Below, one piece after another: positions 14,318-39,504 of a DNA stretch of 64,000 nt. The notes beneath the pieces are model-generated. The model did not search any database. It was not told where the DNA came from and was given only the letters and a program-made list of their open reading frames with translations. The translations under genes were made by a program, and so were the position numbers. Each line of letters starts with the position of its first letter. Position 1 is the first letter of the stretch. The stretch covers positions 11,787,313 to 11,851,312 of the forward strand of contig OX439136.1 in assembly GCA_949318235.1 (NCBI GenBank). Reading direction: 5' to 3'. The stretch is from Ecdyonurus torrentis. Lineage: Eukaryota; Arthropoda; Insecta; Ephemeroptera; Heptageniidae.

Positions 14318-16194
14318 TTTATTCATTTCTTTCTCCTACAATCAGTATAAATTTATATAAATTATAAATTAAATATTTTGAAAATATTTATAATTTACAA
14401 AAATAAGTAATGATAATTACACATTGAAAATTAATATTTAATATAATTTAAAAACAAACATTTATTTTTAGTTTACAAAATATTGAAAAATTTATTCAAA
14501 GTCATAAAAATTCGCATTATGTTGAATTCCATACAGGTGGCAAACTAATAATAACTAAAAACATAACGACAACACTATATTTAGAGGTCACATTATTTTA
14601 CATGCAAACACAATTAGAGCGTGTTTCAACTGCCCTAATTAAGTTGCCAGTTTTGACGGCCATCTTTCCAAAAAAAAAAAAAAATAATAAAAAAAAAAAA
14701 AAAAAAAAATTCTCATCCTGTAACAAAAGAAAATGATTTATTTCTATTAGTTTGTTTTGTATTTCTTAGCTAATAGCAACTTTGCTTGTTTTTTTGTATC
14801 GTTCAAAACTTTTTTTGCATAGAAAACAAATTAGACTAAATTTTAGTAAAAAGCTAGCATTTAAAAATGCTGTATTTTGCAATAGAGACAGTTCGACCCT
14901 GGATGTTTGCATAATACACTAATTACAATTTTGTTGTTTTGACTAGATGAATTTACGTTTACAATTATCAAAATATTCAGCTAAATATAAAAAATCAATC
15001 AATTAATATGTAAAAATTTCACTTAAAAAAATCAATAAAACGATATGGTAAAGCATAATTTATTATGTAATGCATTAACTAGAATTATATACCTAAAAAG
15101 GCATTATGTTAATATTTTAATTTCATTTTATAACCGACGAAAGCTTGTTTAAGAAGATGGCAATAGGTTTTTTGGTCAAAAAAGTAATCGTCTACGAAAA
15201 GAAAAGAATAAAGAAACAAAAACTGTTCAGCAAATTTGTTTTTCCCCACTGAAGAAATAATGCTCCGTTGCAAGGACACTATTTTACAACATAATAGGTA
15301 AAGCTGTAGGCGTCGAAAAACAAAATATTATGTTATACAAAAGTGCAAACCTATGTTGTACAACAATATTAAAAAATAATAATAATAATAATGCAACAGG
15401 GGGAACCCAGATAATGTATCAATTATCGTGCAAAATTTTAGACTGGCTTTTAAAACTATAAACCCAATTAGCTGAATGTTAATTTTTTTTATTCAATAAA
15501 CTAAAAAAAAAAAAAAAAAAAAAAAAAATCTAAGCAGTAAAATGGATTCAAACGATGACAATGATGACATATAGATGATCAACATTTAAAAATATTGAAC
15601 ATCTCTTTTCTTAAAGTTTATATTACAAAAAATATACGACAATTTTACTAACAAGTATATTATTTTAGAATTTAAGTTTCAAAATATAATTTGTTTTTCT
15701 CCTTTACACTAAATTATACATAATATATAATTTCATGATTCCTTGCTTAACTACTAGCATGAAGTATATAATATTCTACGTAATTGTGCGGTAATAGAGA
15801 GGTATAGGGTTACGAGATGTTTAAGAGATTATATAGATGGAGACGATTTTGTTTTAGAAAGTGACAAAATTGTTTTATTTCCATCGTATATTTCATATAC
15901 GTATATTATGTAAGATAAATGTGTGGCACCACCACACAAATTATATACGATTTAAAATTTTCATTAACGTGTATTAAAGTTTTGAAAGTCACGGTCTTGA
16001 ATATAATATAAAAAAAAAACTATATAATATGACAGCGTATGTCAAAATTTTAATGATTGATTTTATTTTTCTTAATTAATTTTAACAGAGCTGCCTTGTT
16101 TTTTATTATTATTAATTATATTGTTGTTAATAATTTTCATTGTTACTTATTATGAACTTGAACTTATAATTTTTGTAAATATATATCAGTCAGG

Positions 16195-16228
<34 letters not shown>

Positions 16229-16337
16229 CATTTACTAATCGTTCAATAATATCCAACATTTTGTCCTATCTAATCATTTTACAACTTTTTTTTTATTGTT
16301 ATTTTTAATTTGATTTTTGAACATCATTCAGCAGAAT

Positions 16338-16568
16338 CTAAAGCTAATGGAGCTTATCGGTTTAGCGCGCGGGGAAACGCACGGGAAGCTAAGGGTCCCC
16401 TAATTTAACATTATGTATGCTTATGGGGAAAAACACGTGTGTTTTTTTTTCGATTTTTGAGAAAACTACTCCACCGATCCCAGAGAAATTAAAATGGGAA
16501 ATATTAAACATACTTTTACGTGTTTTAGGCCATTGAAAATTTTTATTAAACTGATAACCTCTATTTAC
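16338..16568 (+). repeat. Interspersed repeat F11, copy 1
   Basis: GCTTATCGGTTTAGCGCGCG, GCTAAGGGTCCCCTAATTTA and ACTGATAACCTCTATTTA. A related copy is at 29770-30003 and a fragment, inverted, at 23507-23573. Confidence 0.7.
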
Positions 16569-17561
16569 GTTTGTCTTTTTGTCTTTTTTTTTTTTTAATA
16601 TTTTTATTTGCTAACATGCTATAATAGTAATGATGCTATATAATTAAATGAATAATATACTGTGGCATGTAATGAAACATGTAGAAATAACTTTAATGAT
16701 GTATTGAATTCAGCGCACATTTTGTGCTTTACTTTGATAGTTTGTAATTTTGACACTCATTTCTCATCAACTCTGTTATTGTAGACAAGAAATTACTGAT
16801 GTAACAATTATCTTATATTTAATTGTAGAAGAGATGAATACGTTGAGTTTGAAATGTATATGAAATTTATAATCTACATTCATGCGAGAAGCTATAGCCT
16901 TGAAAATCCAAGCTATATAAATTAAATGCGTAAAATTAATATTTCACGAAAAATATAAAATTTTGGTACATAATTATTGTTTTTTTTTTTTTTAAATTCA
17001 GAATGTTACTTTAACCTTATAAACACACTTTCCGGGATATTATAATAACAAGGAAACAACAAACTTTATAATTGCTCTAATGGTAATGTGACTTTATACT
17101 TCTTCCTTTATAAGGTATAACAAGTAAAATTTTAATAATTTAAATCATAATTTACTTCCCTATAATTATAATTAAGAGGATTTTATCTTCAGTATATATT
17201 ATATATTAATATGTATATGTTTTGTAGTCAAAATGAAAGCGAATTTTATATCACCGACAGCAGAAAAAATTTAAATTATAATTATATATGCAAAACTATA
17301 AATTATCTGATATGTATGTATACACGTAATAAAATAAAAACTTAATAGCCTGACAATTTTTAAATATTTATGTTTTAGTGCCCTACAATTTTTATACTAT
17401 ATATTTTTACATACAAATATTCATTATTGTTTACAACCATAATATTTTACTTTTACTCCTTTTTTTATATTAAGGTATATATAAATTACCGTCAGTGCAG
17501 TTTCAACTTATTCAATAAGTATTACGATTTTTTTTTCTTTAATATTATAACCTGATTACTT

Positions 17562-17866
17562 TTAAAGAGATCCTATAGCCTCAGGAAAAAAAATCACCCT
17601 AAATGATAAATCATGAAATGAGACTATTATACATACACACATTATATCCCTTAGATCGTCTGTACGCTCAAAAAACTGTGGAGGATTTCGTGACGTTACG
17701 AATTCTAAGAGTTGCCTACTTTATACAATGTTTTAACCTCAGTTTGTGACGTAGTACAGAAGGGTTGAGTGACATAATGTACTGTATATACGTAACGTAT
17801 GATGGTTCCATCTCATGAATTTCACGATTTTGATTTAATATTTCAAGACTATAGGATCTCTTTATG
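17562..17866. mobile_element. Putative foldback, about 305 bp
   Basis: AAAGAGATCCTATAGCCTC and CTATAGGATCTCTTT are inverted; inner ATCATGAAATGAGAC is loosely mirrored by ATCTCATGAATTTCACGA. Confidence 0.6.
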
Positions 17867-17884
17867 TTTTTAAATTCATAAAGC

Positions 17885-18001
<117 letters not shown>

Positions 18002-18175
18002 GACAACCTTTCGTAGAAAAAACAACAACACGGTATTACAATTAAAAAAATATATTTTCTCCTATAATATGTTGATATAAAAAAGATGATAGAGTTTCAC
18101 ATCTTTTCCATCAATCAATGATTGCAAAGTCAATTTCTATAATATTTTTACTTTATTATTATTATTTTTTTACAG

Positions 18176-31335
<13,160 letters not shown>

Positions 31336-32102
31336 CTCAGGAACATATTAGTGCGTGAGGTTTTATATATTATAATACTTGACTGGTTATCATTAGAAAA
31401 AGTGTACCTTTGGTTTTACAAAGTACAATATTAGGGTATTGTTAAAAACTTAGTAAAAGAAAACCAACGCATCGGGTTTTTTGGTCCGATAAAATAAATC
31501 GCCGTTTTCGCCGTAAATTATATAATGGAAACAAGTTAGTTTTTCATAACTCTGGTCGCTTTCATAAGCAATAAAATTTAGTTGTATATAGAATTCAATG
31601 ATTTAATTAAATGTAACAAAAATATTTTATAACAATTAATGACCAGAAAACAGAAACGCGACATTTTAATTCTGTAAGATATAGTACAAAAATAATTTTT
31701 ATACAAAATTTATCCATTTTTTCATAACATCCATAAACATTAGTCGAAACTTCAAAGCAAAATATAAGTTTCAGTTAAAAATTGCAAAGTTTTTGTAATT
31801 TCAAAAATTTATTTCCTGATTCATATATAATTTTCGTGTAGATGAATTTTCAACTAGTTTTTATTTGTCATCATTTCATATTTGTATGTGTATTATTTTA
31901 TTCTTATATATATAATATTAATTTAGGTTTAATTTTAAAATGCTAAAATCTGATGTTTAAATGTGTATTTAAATGACGATGCGATTTATCGAGTGACGAA
32001 ACGCAAAAAATAAAAACAAAAAAGGTCACGCCAAAAGTATTTATAGCTGCGTTTTTGACGCTACTGTATTTAAATGACACAGTTTATAGAGTCTATGCAT
32101 GC

Positions 32103-32392
32103 ATGTTAAAGCTGATGCCATGTTGGATTACTCAATAACATAGGCGGCAAAGAAAAATAACTCATTTTGCCAGTATAAAAAACACTATGCAATATTTTTG
32201 AAAGCATTGGTGCTGTAAATTATGTTGAATTAGTATCTCATGTGTGTGAGAAAAATAATAATAACAAAAAATTATCTGATTTCACAAAGAAAATTGCATA
32301 AAACGAAGTGTGTTCTATGCTGAGCAATGTTATTCATTACTCCAGTATGGCCTCCAAGCGCATTAAATATGATGTCATGTGGATACATCCTA
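32103..32392 (+). repeat. Interspersed repeat F10, copy
   Basis: Contains GCAATATTTTTGAAAGCATT, GGTGCTGTAAATTATG and CTCCAGTATGGCCTCCAAGC, and ends ATGATGTCATGTGGATAC. The central TGACGTCA has decayed to TGATGTCA. Confidence 0.7.
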
Positions 32393-32530
32393 TACTTTGT
32401 TGCGCGATATTTTACACCGTTTACTTACTGCACCTTAAAGCTGCATTTTAAAAGTTATTTAATATTTTATTATTTTATAATAAAAATTATGAGTAAAAAT
32501 TAATGCCTATTATTTATATACAGTACATAA

Positions 32531-32642
32531 TAATGCTGTTCGTAAACCCTGTTCTCTTGCACCAAAAAATGCGCATTCCATTTGATTAACCATAGCTGAT
32601 CGTCATTTTAGGGGCAAAGAACAGGGTATACGAACAGCATTA
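32531..32642. mobile_element. Foldback family F13, copy 3
   Basis: TAATGCTGTTCGTAAACCCT and AGGGTATACGAACAGCATTA are near-perfect inverted ends. Confidence 0.8.
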
Positions 32643-33553
32643 ACACTTTATTGTGAATCTATAAATTTCCCATTAAAAATGAGCACGAAATTTAAACACA
32701 ATTCATATTGCCAAAATTTAGAAATAAAATCTCAACCTTTAGTTTACGTATTAATATTGTTCAACAATTTTTTAAATAATATCTAACGAAGTAAAATTAT
32801 AAAGCTTCAAATTAAAATCAACGTTATTTTTTTTATTAACAATAAAATACACTGTTTTCTTAAATACTAATTAACATAAGTACATAATTTAATTTTTCAT
32901 GCATTATCACAGACTAATGAGTAAAAATAATATTTAAAAAAATTATCTTTTAGTCTCTTTTTTTTAATGATAAATAAAATTATATTTTAATGGCACTTTA
33001 AATTAAGTATTAAAAAATAAAACTTATCAAAGAAAACATTGAGCTTGAATAAAAAATAAAGCATGTAATTATTGCATGTAATTTTATAATGATGTGCAAA
33101 TTAAAAAAATTTCCCATAAAAACAATATTCTCTGCACATATATTTTTTTTCCCCAAAGAATATTATATAAAATGGAATATTTTGTATTTTTTACACATCA
33201 ATTAGAAACTGTTTTAGTCCACTTATCAGTCTTTCTATTTTTTATTAAAGTTGACTTTGAGTGCCTATTAGCAATTTATTTCGACTAAAAAGTTGTGTAG
33301 ATTATTGCTTATTTTTAATTTGTTTTTATAAATATACCATCTTTAAACAATGATCTCATGGAAATTAATTGTCGTATACAAAAACATTCATGTATCATAA
33401 AAGAAATTTGATAAAAAAAAAATCAGAAGTAGAAATCCACAAGTTTTTGACATAGATTAGTCTCTACTTTACGTACAACACTTCAACCCAAAGGTTGTTA
33501 ACTGTCACCAGGAAAAACACACAGGTGGTTTAAATTCACTCACCACGAAGAAT

Positions 33554-33592
33554 TCAACTTTGCTTTATGCTAACTGTGGATGGCAGCTGGTC
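33554..33592 (-). CDS. MPV17L2: MPV17L2 exon 4 (short terminal exon, probable)
   Basis: A 39-nt coding stretch after acceptor ATTTACAG, in phase with exon 3. It encodes DQLPSTVSIKQS and a TGA stop. Support is the clean acceptor, matched phase and downstream polyadenylation signals; there is no domain evidence. Confidence 0.55.
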   Translation of the reverse strand, partial: DQLPSTVSIKQS

Positions 33593-36500
33593 CTGTAAAT
33601 ATATAAACAATCATTTATTGACAATTTGAAGAATTTTAATTTTTAACTATGTACTGTACAGCTCTGGCCAAAAGTTCCCGAACGATTTGCATAGGCAACT
33701 CGCAACCACACTAAGTTATCTTTATGAGAAAATGCAGCGGCGGGAACTTTTGGCCAGAGCTGTACATATTGATTGAAAAAGATTCACTTGCAATTACATA
33801 ACATTCAAGAGAGGGGGGAGGTAAAATAACTTGGACTGATAAAGAAGCAGCTGAGGTGAGACATAGAAGACGTTTTGGGTGCAATGTCGTGAACAGAAGA
33901 AGAACACACAGTTATCCCGCTAGAGCCTATGACACTAGCTATGTCTCACCTCATTTATCAAACCGTGAAAACCTACATATCTACATAAAGCAACTGTTTT
34001 GAGGATGAAAAAAAAAGTGGGTGTGATCAATAATGCTTAAAGTCGGCCTCTGCTTCTTTATTAGTCAATTGCTTAAAACATTTCATTGACTTTATTGTTA
34101 TTACTATGGTGTTTTCTTTTCACATATTATGATTTTTCATTTAACAATTTGCAAAAAAAAGAAAAAAAAATCCAGCCTATTTTAGCTGAATTTAGCTCAG
34201 CAAAATGTTATGAAAATATAGGCCCTATACTATGTAGTTAAAAAAATTAAAAAAGTTAAAACATCTTTATGTTTGATATTTTTACTTTTATTGTAAACAT
34301 TTTTGTCAAGTAAATTTTAATAAAATATGCTTGAGCAATGGGGCAGTGAAGCTCCCTACCAATCACTGGTTCTGACAGACATGCAAACTTATAACTCATT
34401 TTCTAATCTTTGAGCAGTGCATGACATTTCAGGCATGTTTGAGTGTCATCAATTCCAAACAACAACACTAAAATCAGGGTTATTAGAAACCTTTGTGTGT
34501 TTTAATACGTTCACAATGATAATAAAAGGCAATAGTAGGTAGACAATATACATTTTCTTCCTGTTATATTAATTTTCAATTCAACATGCTCTTTTATAAA
34601 TGTTATTTCTATTTTTTTAACATTATATCATCCATAATTTTTTTATTTTTTTATTATTATTATTACCCTATTATTTTTTTTTTCTTACATGTTTTGTTAA
34701 GTTTTTTATGCTCATTAAAAAAAATACCTGTATATTGACTGATTTTCAATTTCGCTCACATCCGCTTCCATTTTGACGTACTGCGCATGCGTAGTAAGGA
34801 GAAATGGAAGCGGATGTGACCGAAATCGCTTATAGTCGGCCTCAAAACAGTTGTTCCTTTATCAGTTAATATTACTCAATAAAACCCATTGAAATAAAAT
34901 AATAATAAGCCGACTAATTTATAGTTGAGATTTCCCAAAATAGGTTTCACAAGGTAAAAAAATGTTAAATACTGTAGTTATTTATTTTCAACACAAATCA
35001 ACAATTACTATGTTGTATACTTACATAATGCTTCATATAGGAGAGAAACACATCCCAAATCACAGTCACACAATTTACATAGAGAACTTGAAATCTGGCA
35101 GGGACATACATAAAGTTGACGTACTGAGATGGAGGCCAAATAAACCAGTCAAACTGAAATATAACATAGAAAATTAAGATACACGATAGGTGGTTTCAAA
35201 TAATAAAACTTGAGTGCATCAGTACAATATGAAAAGTTCTGTATTGCTTTCTTTTAAAGGAGTTTGTTCTGCAAACTACATACCGGTACATACAAATATG
35301 AGCCAGCTTCGATATTTTTCTTTTGTTAAGAACATCTGATCATGATGTTACTACCTGTTTACAACATTAATATATATGGTTGATCATTGTTATTTCTTTG
35401 TTTAAACCTTCACACCTGACAAGAATTGACAGAACTTGAAAAATAATAAAAAATCTATGCTCAACAGCAACTTATTTTTATCTGCTCAAAAAACAAGATC
35501 AACCAATGAATGTGTCTTTATTTTATTTATTGTTGATTATTGTTCAAGAGCCTTACTATACTTTTAATGCATTCAAAACAAAAATAGTTTTCTTCATGTT
35601 GCACATGTATGTATAATATACAAGGTTATGATCTTACAATAGACGAGGAATAAAAAGAATAAAATGGAGCAGAAATCTAATAGGGCAAAAAATAACAATG
35701 CTACACAATGTGCAGGATTTGAACTAGGCATAATCTTTTAGTTCACACTTAAACATTACAGTCAACCGGGGTCAAATTGAAAGGTTTTAGACACATTTTG
35801 TGTTATAACTTTAAAAATAATTTTTTGACAGAAACAAAAAAAATATATTAGGACAAAGGTCTGTTAGTACTACATAAAAAAGCTGAAATTTGAAATTTAG
35901 GCCAAACTCCCTAATTAAAAAAAAATAAAAACAGACCTTTCAATTTCGCCCCGGCAACGGGGTCAAATTGAAAGGTTTCACGGTACAAATAGTTGTAGCC
36001 ACCTAATTGTACATTTCAACTTTAAAACTTTTATATTATAAGCTAAAACTGTTTTTAAGTAATGTGTCTTCCCTCCCTCCCCCCACCCATACCACCTATC
36101 CCACCCCCCTTCCACCCCCAATCCCCCCAGAAAAAGTTTTTTATTATTATTCAAATCTATATTTATTAAATTTCCAAATTTACATGATGATAACATTTAA
36201 ATCAATAAAATTCATTACAAAATGAACAAAATGTATGTCTCATGTCAAACATATAAAATAATTTCAGATTTAATAATGACACATACTTACAATACTGTAC
36301 TTTAAAGGCATAGCAAACATGAAACAACATGCTAAACACAAAATGGGATCTACAAAGCTGATGATAATTTTTACCAGAATGTAAATGTGGCCTCACAAAA
36401 AAAGCTTCAAAAAAATTTAAATTATGCAACATTCCTGAATATGACATCATAAACAGGCAAAAACTGGTATCAAAATGTTGTGCGGGTTGCATAAATCAAA

Positions 36501-37499
36501 ATTTTCTGATTACTGCTACGGTGCTACAGTTGGGGGTTTTGAGACCAACTACCTTATTTATGGGAGCCCCATCAAGTTTTTTGTGATGTAAATGCATGTT
36601 TTCATGTGGCCTATGCCTTTAAATTGTAATATAATATTTAAAAAATAATAATAGGAGGCATTCATATATTTACAATTCCTTAATATTGTCTTCTAGAATT
36701 GGTAGTGCAATCTACTTTTTGTTTTCACAAGGGTAGGGTGAGGTAAAACAGCCACAATGTCACTATGGGTTATGACTTATGACTGATATATCCCTTGCTT
36801 TAGGTTCAAAAACAGTCTTGCTTCCATTAAGGGATTGAAATCCCATGACTTGGAGACCATCAGAGGTTCCAGTTTCTACCACACACACGTAACGGAACCA
36901 AACTGGGTGTCGGCCACTTCCACCTTGGAAGCGGGCCAAGAGGTAGCTACCAGGGGGGATCAGTCTAATTGGTGGGATGTCAGCAGCTTCTTCCTCCTCT
37001 TCTCCTGCTCCCTCATCATCATCGTTGTCATCATCATCACCTCCCTCAGAGTTACTGCTGTCGGAGCTGCTGACACCTATACAAGTTGAAACATTAATTC
37101 CAGTACATACATAAAAGAGCAAGTTATATCATACCTGTGACCCCATTGCTGCTCTCACTCTCAGGATCCTGTGTGGCAGCCACACTCTTGCCAGGCACAA
37201 TGTTCAGGCGACTCCTGCGCTTCTTCTGGGGTGGTGGCTTGCCAAAACCTCTTTGCTCCTTGCAGAAACTGATGAGAGCTTGATTGGTCTCTGATTGAAA
37301 TTGTTAGGATCATCTTGTTGACCAGGGAGATGCTCCAGTAGCTCACTTAAGTTGTATGGTACAATCTCCTGTAGCTCTAAATGCAATGCACTGAGGATAT
37401 TGGCTTTGATCTTGTCGCCTGTGTTCATTTTTTTGTTCTTTTTTCTTTCTTTTTTTTTTTTTTTTTTTTCTTTTCTTTTCTTTTCTTTTCTTTTCTTTT

Positions 37500-37535
<36 letters not shown>

Positions 37536-39468
37536 TGCTTGCCATATTGTGTTATCGTGCCACACCAATCCCAGTCCCAGTCAAGACATTGTCTTATCGA
37601 CAAGTAAGGACTTTCCAAATTAATGGAAAAGCACACACGGGCCAGCCACGGCCTAAGTTCAAAGCCCCGCATTCGCCATGACAGCCTAGAGAAACCGTGG
37701 AAACATCTAGGCAGGCTGGTCGGTGCAATCACATCAATCATGCACCTCCCGAATGCTGTGCGTTGTCATGGAATGCATGTAAACATGCATCGTGCAATGC
37801 ATTGTGCTCTCACACTTCAAGTACGGACCCAGCAGTGGCTCGAACCTATACTCGGTGAGGAGTACAGAGTTACAAGTCAGCTACCTTCAACACTTGGCCA
37901 TACCAACTCGGTATGCATTCTAAAGTCAAGTAAATTCAATGGGTATCCCCAATCCGAAGCAATGAGGATACAGTCAAGTAAGACAGTTTCCTCCGTCTCC
38001 GTGAGAGCAGTCTGTCCTCCGTTCTTCTTGGTGTGCTTGCCAGTTAACTTATTGTGCAATATCCCTAAAGGTATTCTGTACAATTTGGATGCATTGGCAA
38101 GAGGTAATTGACCAGACTGTACATTTTCCTTTGCCTGGTTGAGAAATAGTTCAGTGTAGTTTTTATAGGATCGCTTGCCTGGTTCTTTCTTACGTTGCCG
38201 GGGCATTTTGTATACCACATGGACCTGAAATATATGCAAATCAATATCTCATATCAATATCAAGTATCTTAAATAAATTATTTAACAGATTTTGTAAAAT
38301 AAAAATGAATATTTTAAGATTTTCGAGAAAACGGCAATCTGTATGTTAACAATACAACCTTTCAATTTGACCCCGGAGAGCCTTTCAATTTGACCCCGGA
38401 GGAACTTAACACTCCTAAAATTTTAACTAATGAACCCATTAACAAAAAAATTGGTGTGAGTGTTCACAAGAACATTTGTGGCAAGTTACATACTGTAAGA
38501 ATATTGAAAATAGTTTTACTTACCCTGTGGAGTCCTTATTTCTGGAGCTTCATTTTTTGCACAAAATTTCTTTATTCTCTAAAAAAATTATTTCTCACCA
38601 AAAACACATGCTATTGTGTCTAAAAATAAATTAAAACGAAAGATGAATACCTACATCATCTATTAATATAATTTTTTGTCACGAAAACCGCCAAGAAATT
38701 TTAAAATACAACTTTAAATGTTCACTTTGCTACCTTTCAATTTCGCCCCGGCCTTTCAATTTGACCCCGGTTGACTGAACTTTAGTCACTTATTGATTAA
38801 AATAATTTTCTTGTTCTTTAAAAAAAAAAAGGAGAAAAAAAGCTATATGTACACTGATATGTATATGTATAGTTATCGGCAGCTTAAGGGTCTTAAGGTT
38901 GAAATTCCTATAGTATTGTTGAGAAAAGCAGCCAAACCGACACTGCCGCAGTTATCGGCACCCCCCATTTTCGGCAGTTTATCTCGGCCCCCTTTAGTGA
39001 TAAAATAGTTTGTAGGTAGTGGTATGGAAACTAGACGAAATTCTAAGATAGGTTGGTTCTAGTTAGATCTCGTAAACTTAATACTTTCGCCGTAAAAAGA
39101 GCCTGCCGATAACTATGTAGTACATACAATTACCATATACTGTATGTCCATATAATTCAATTTGAAAACAGTATGTATGTATGTACTGTATTATGTCTAC
39201 AGTTGACTAATTTTACAAATTTTAAAGTAAAACTTACGGCATAAACTGCTGGAAATTTAGTTTTAAACTCTTGTAAAGCCTCAGATAAAGATTTTCTCTC
39301 AAGTAATCCCATACCAATGAAAAATGTGCCTGCAAAGAATGGCGCTGCGATGATTTGGTCAGCTAGGATCTTGTGCCATACTTTGTGCTTTGGTATATAT
39401 TTGTACAGCCATAAATACCAATAATGATGTGGAGGACCTTGACTTAGACCTACTAACAGCATTCGACC

Positions 39469-39504
<36 letters not shown>

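Larger units (their letters stand above)
31336..33553. other. Convergent intergenic region, lipase to MPV17L2
   Basis: Holds the 3' UTRs of both genes. AATAAA occurs on + at 31493 and 31570 and on - at 33275 and 33241. An interspersed repeat (32103-32392) and a foldback (32531-32642) also lie here; no other gene is seen. Confidence 0.6.
35759..38777 (-). mobile_element. Decayed 3.0-kb DNA transposon with psq-type HTH
   Basis: The ends CAGTCAACCGGGGTCAAATT and its reverse complement bound the element. The inner motif CTTTCAATTTGACCCCGG recurs in both orientations at 35938-35977, 38358-38400 and 38731-38777. Inside, on the minus strand, are a pipsqueak-HTH N-terminal reading frame (37877-38206) and a frame-broken C-terminal part with its own 58-nt intron. 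No DDE catalytic region is visible, so it is probably not autonomous. An F4 repeat is nested at 36300-36623. The whole element lies in MPV17L2 intron 2, in the host gene's sense. Assignment to the pogo/Tigger-like group is an inference from the HTH type. Confidence 0.7.

Noticed and set aside
36202..36492. 96-codon minus-strand frame
   Set aside because: It overlaps the nested F4 repeat and is not open in other F4 copies.
37343..37741. Lys-rich open frames across the TTTTC tract
   Set aside because: Low-complexity translation of a pyrimidine tract with no domain and no consistent start.
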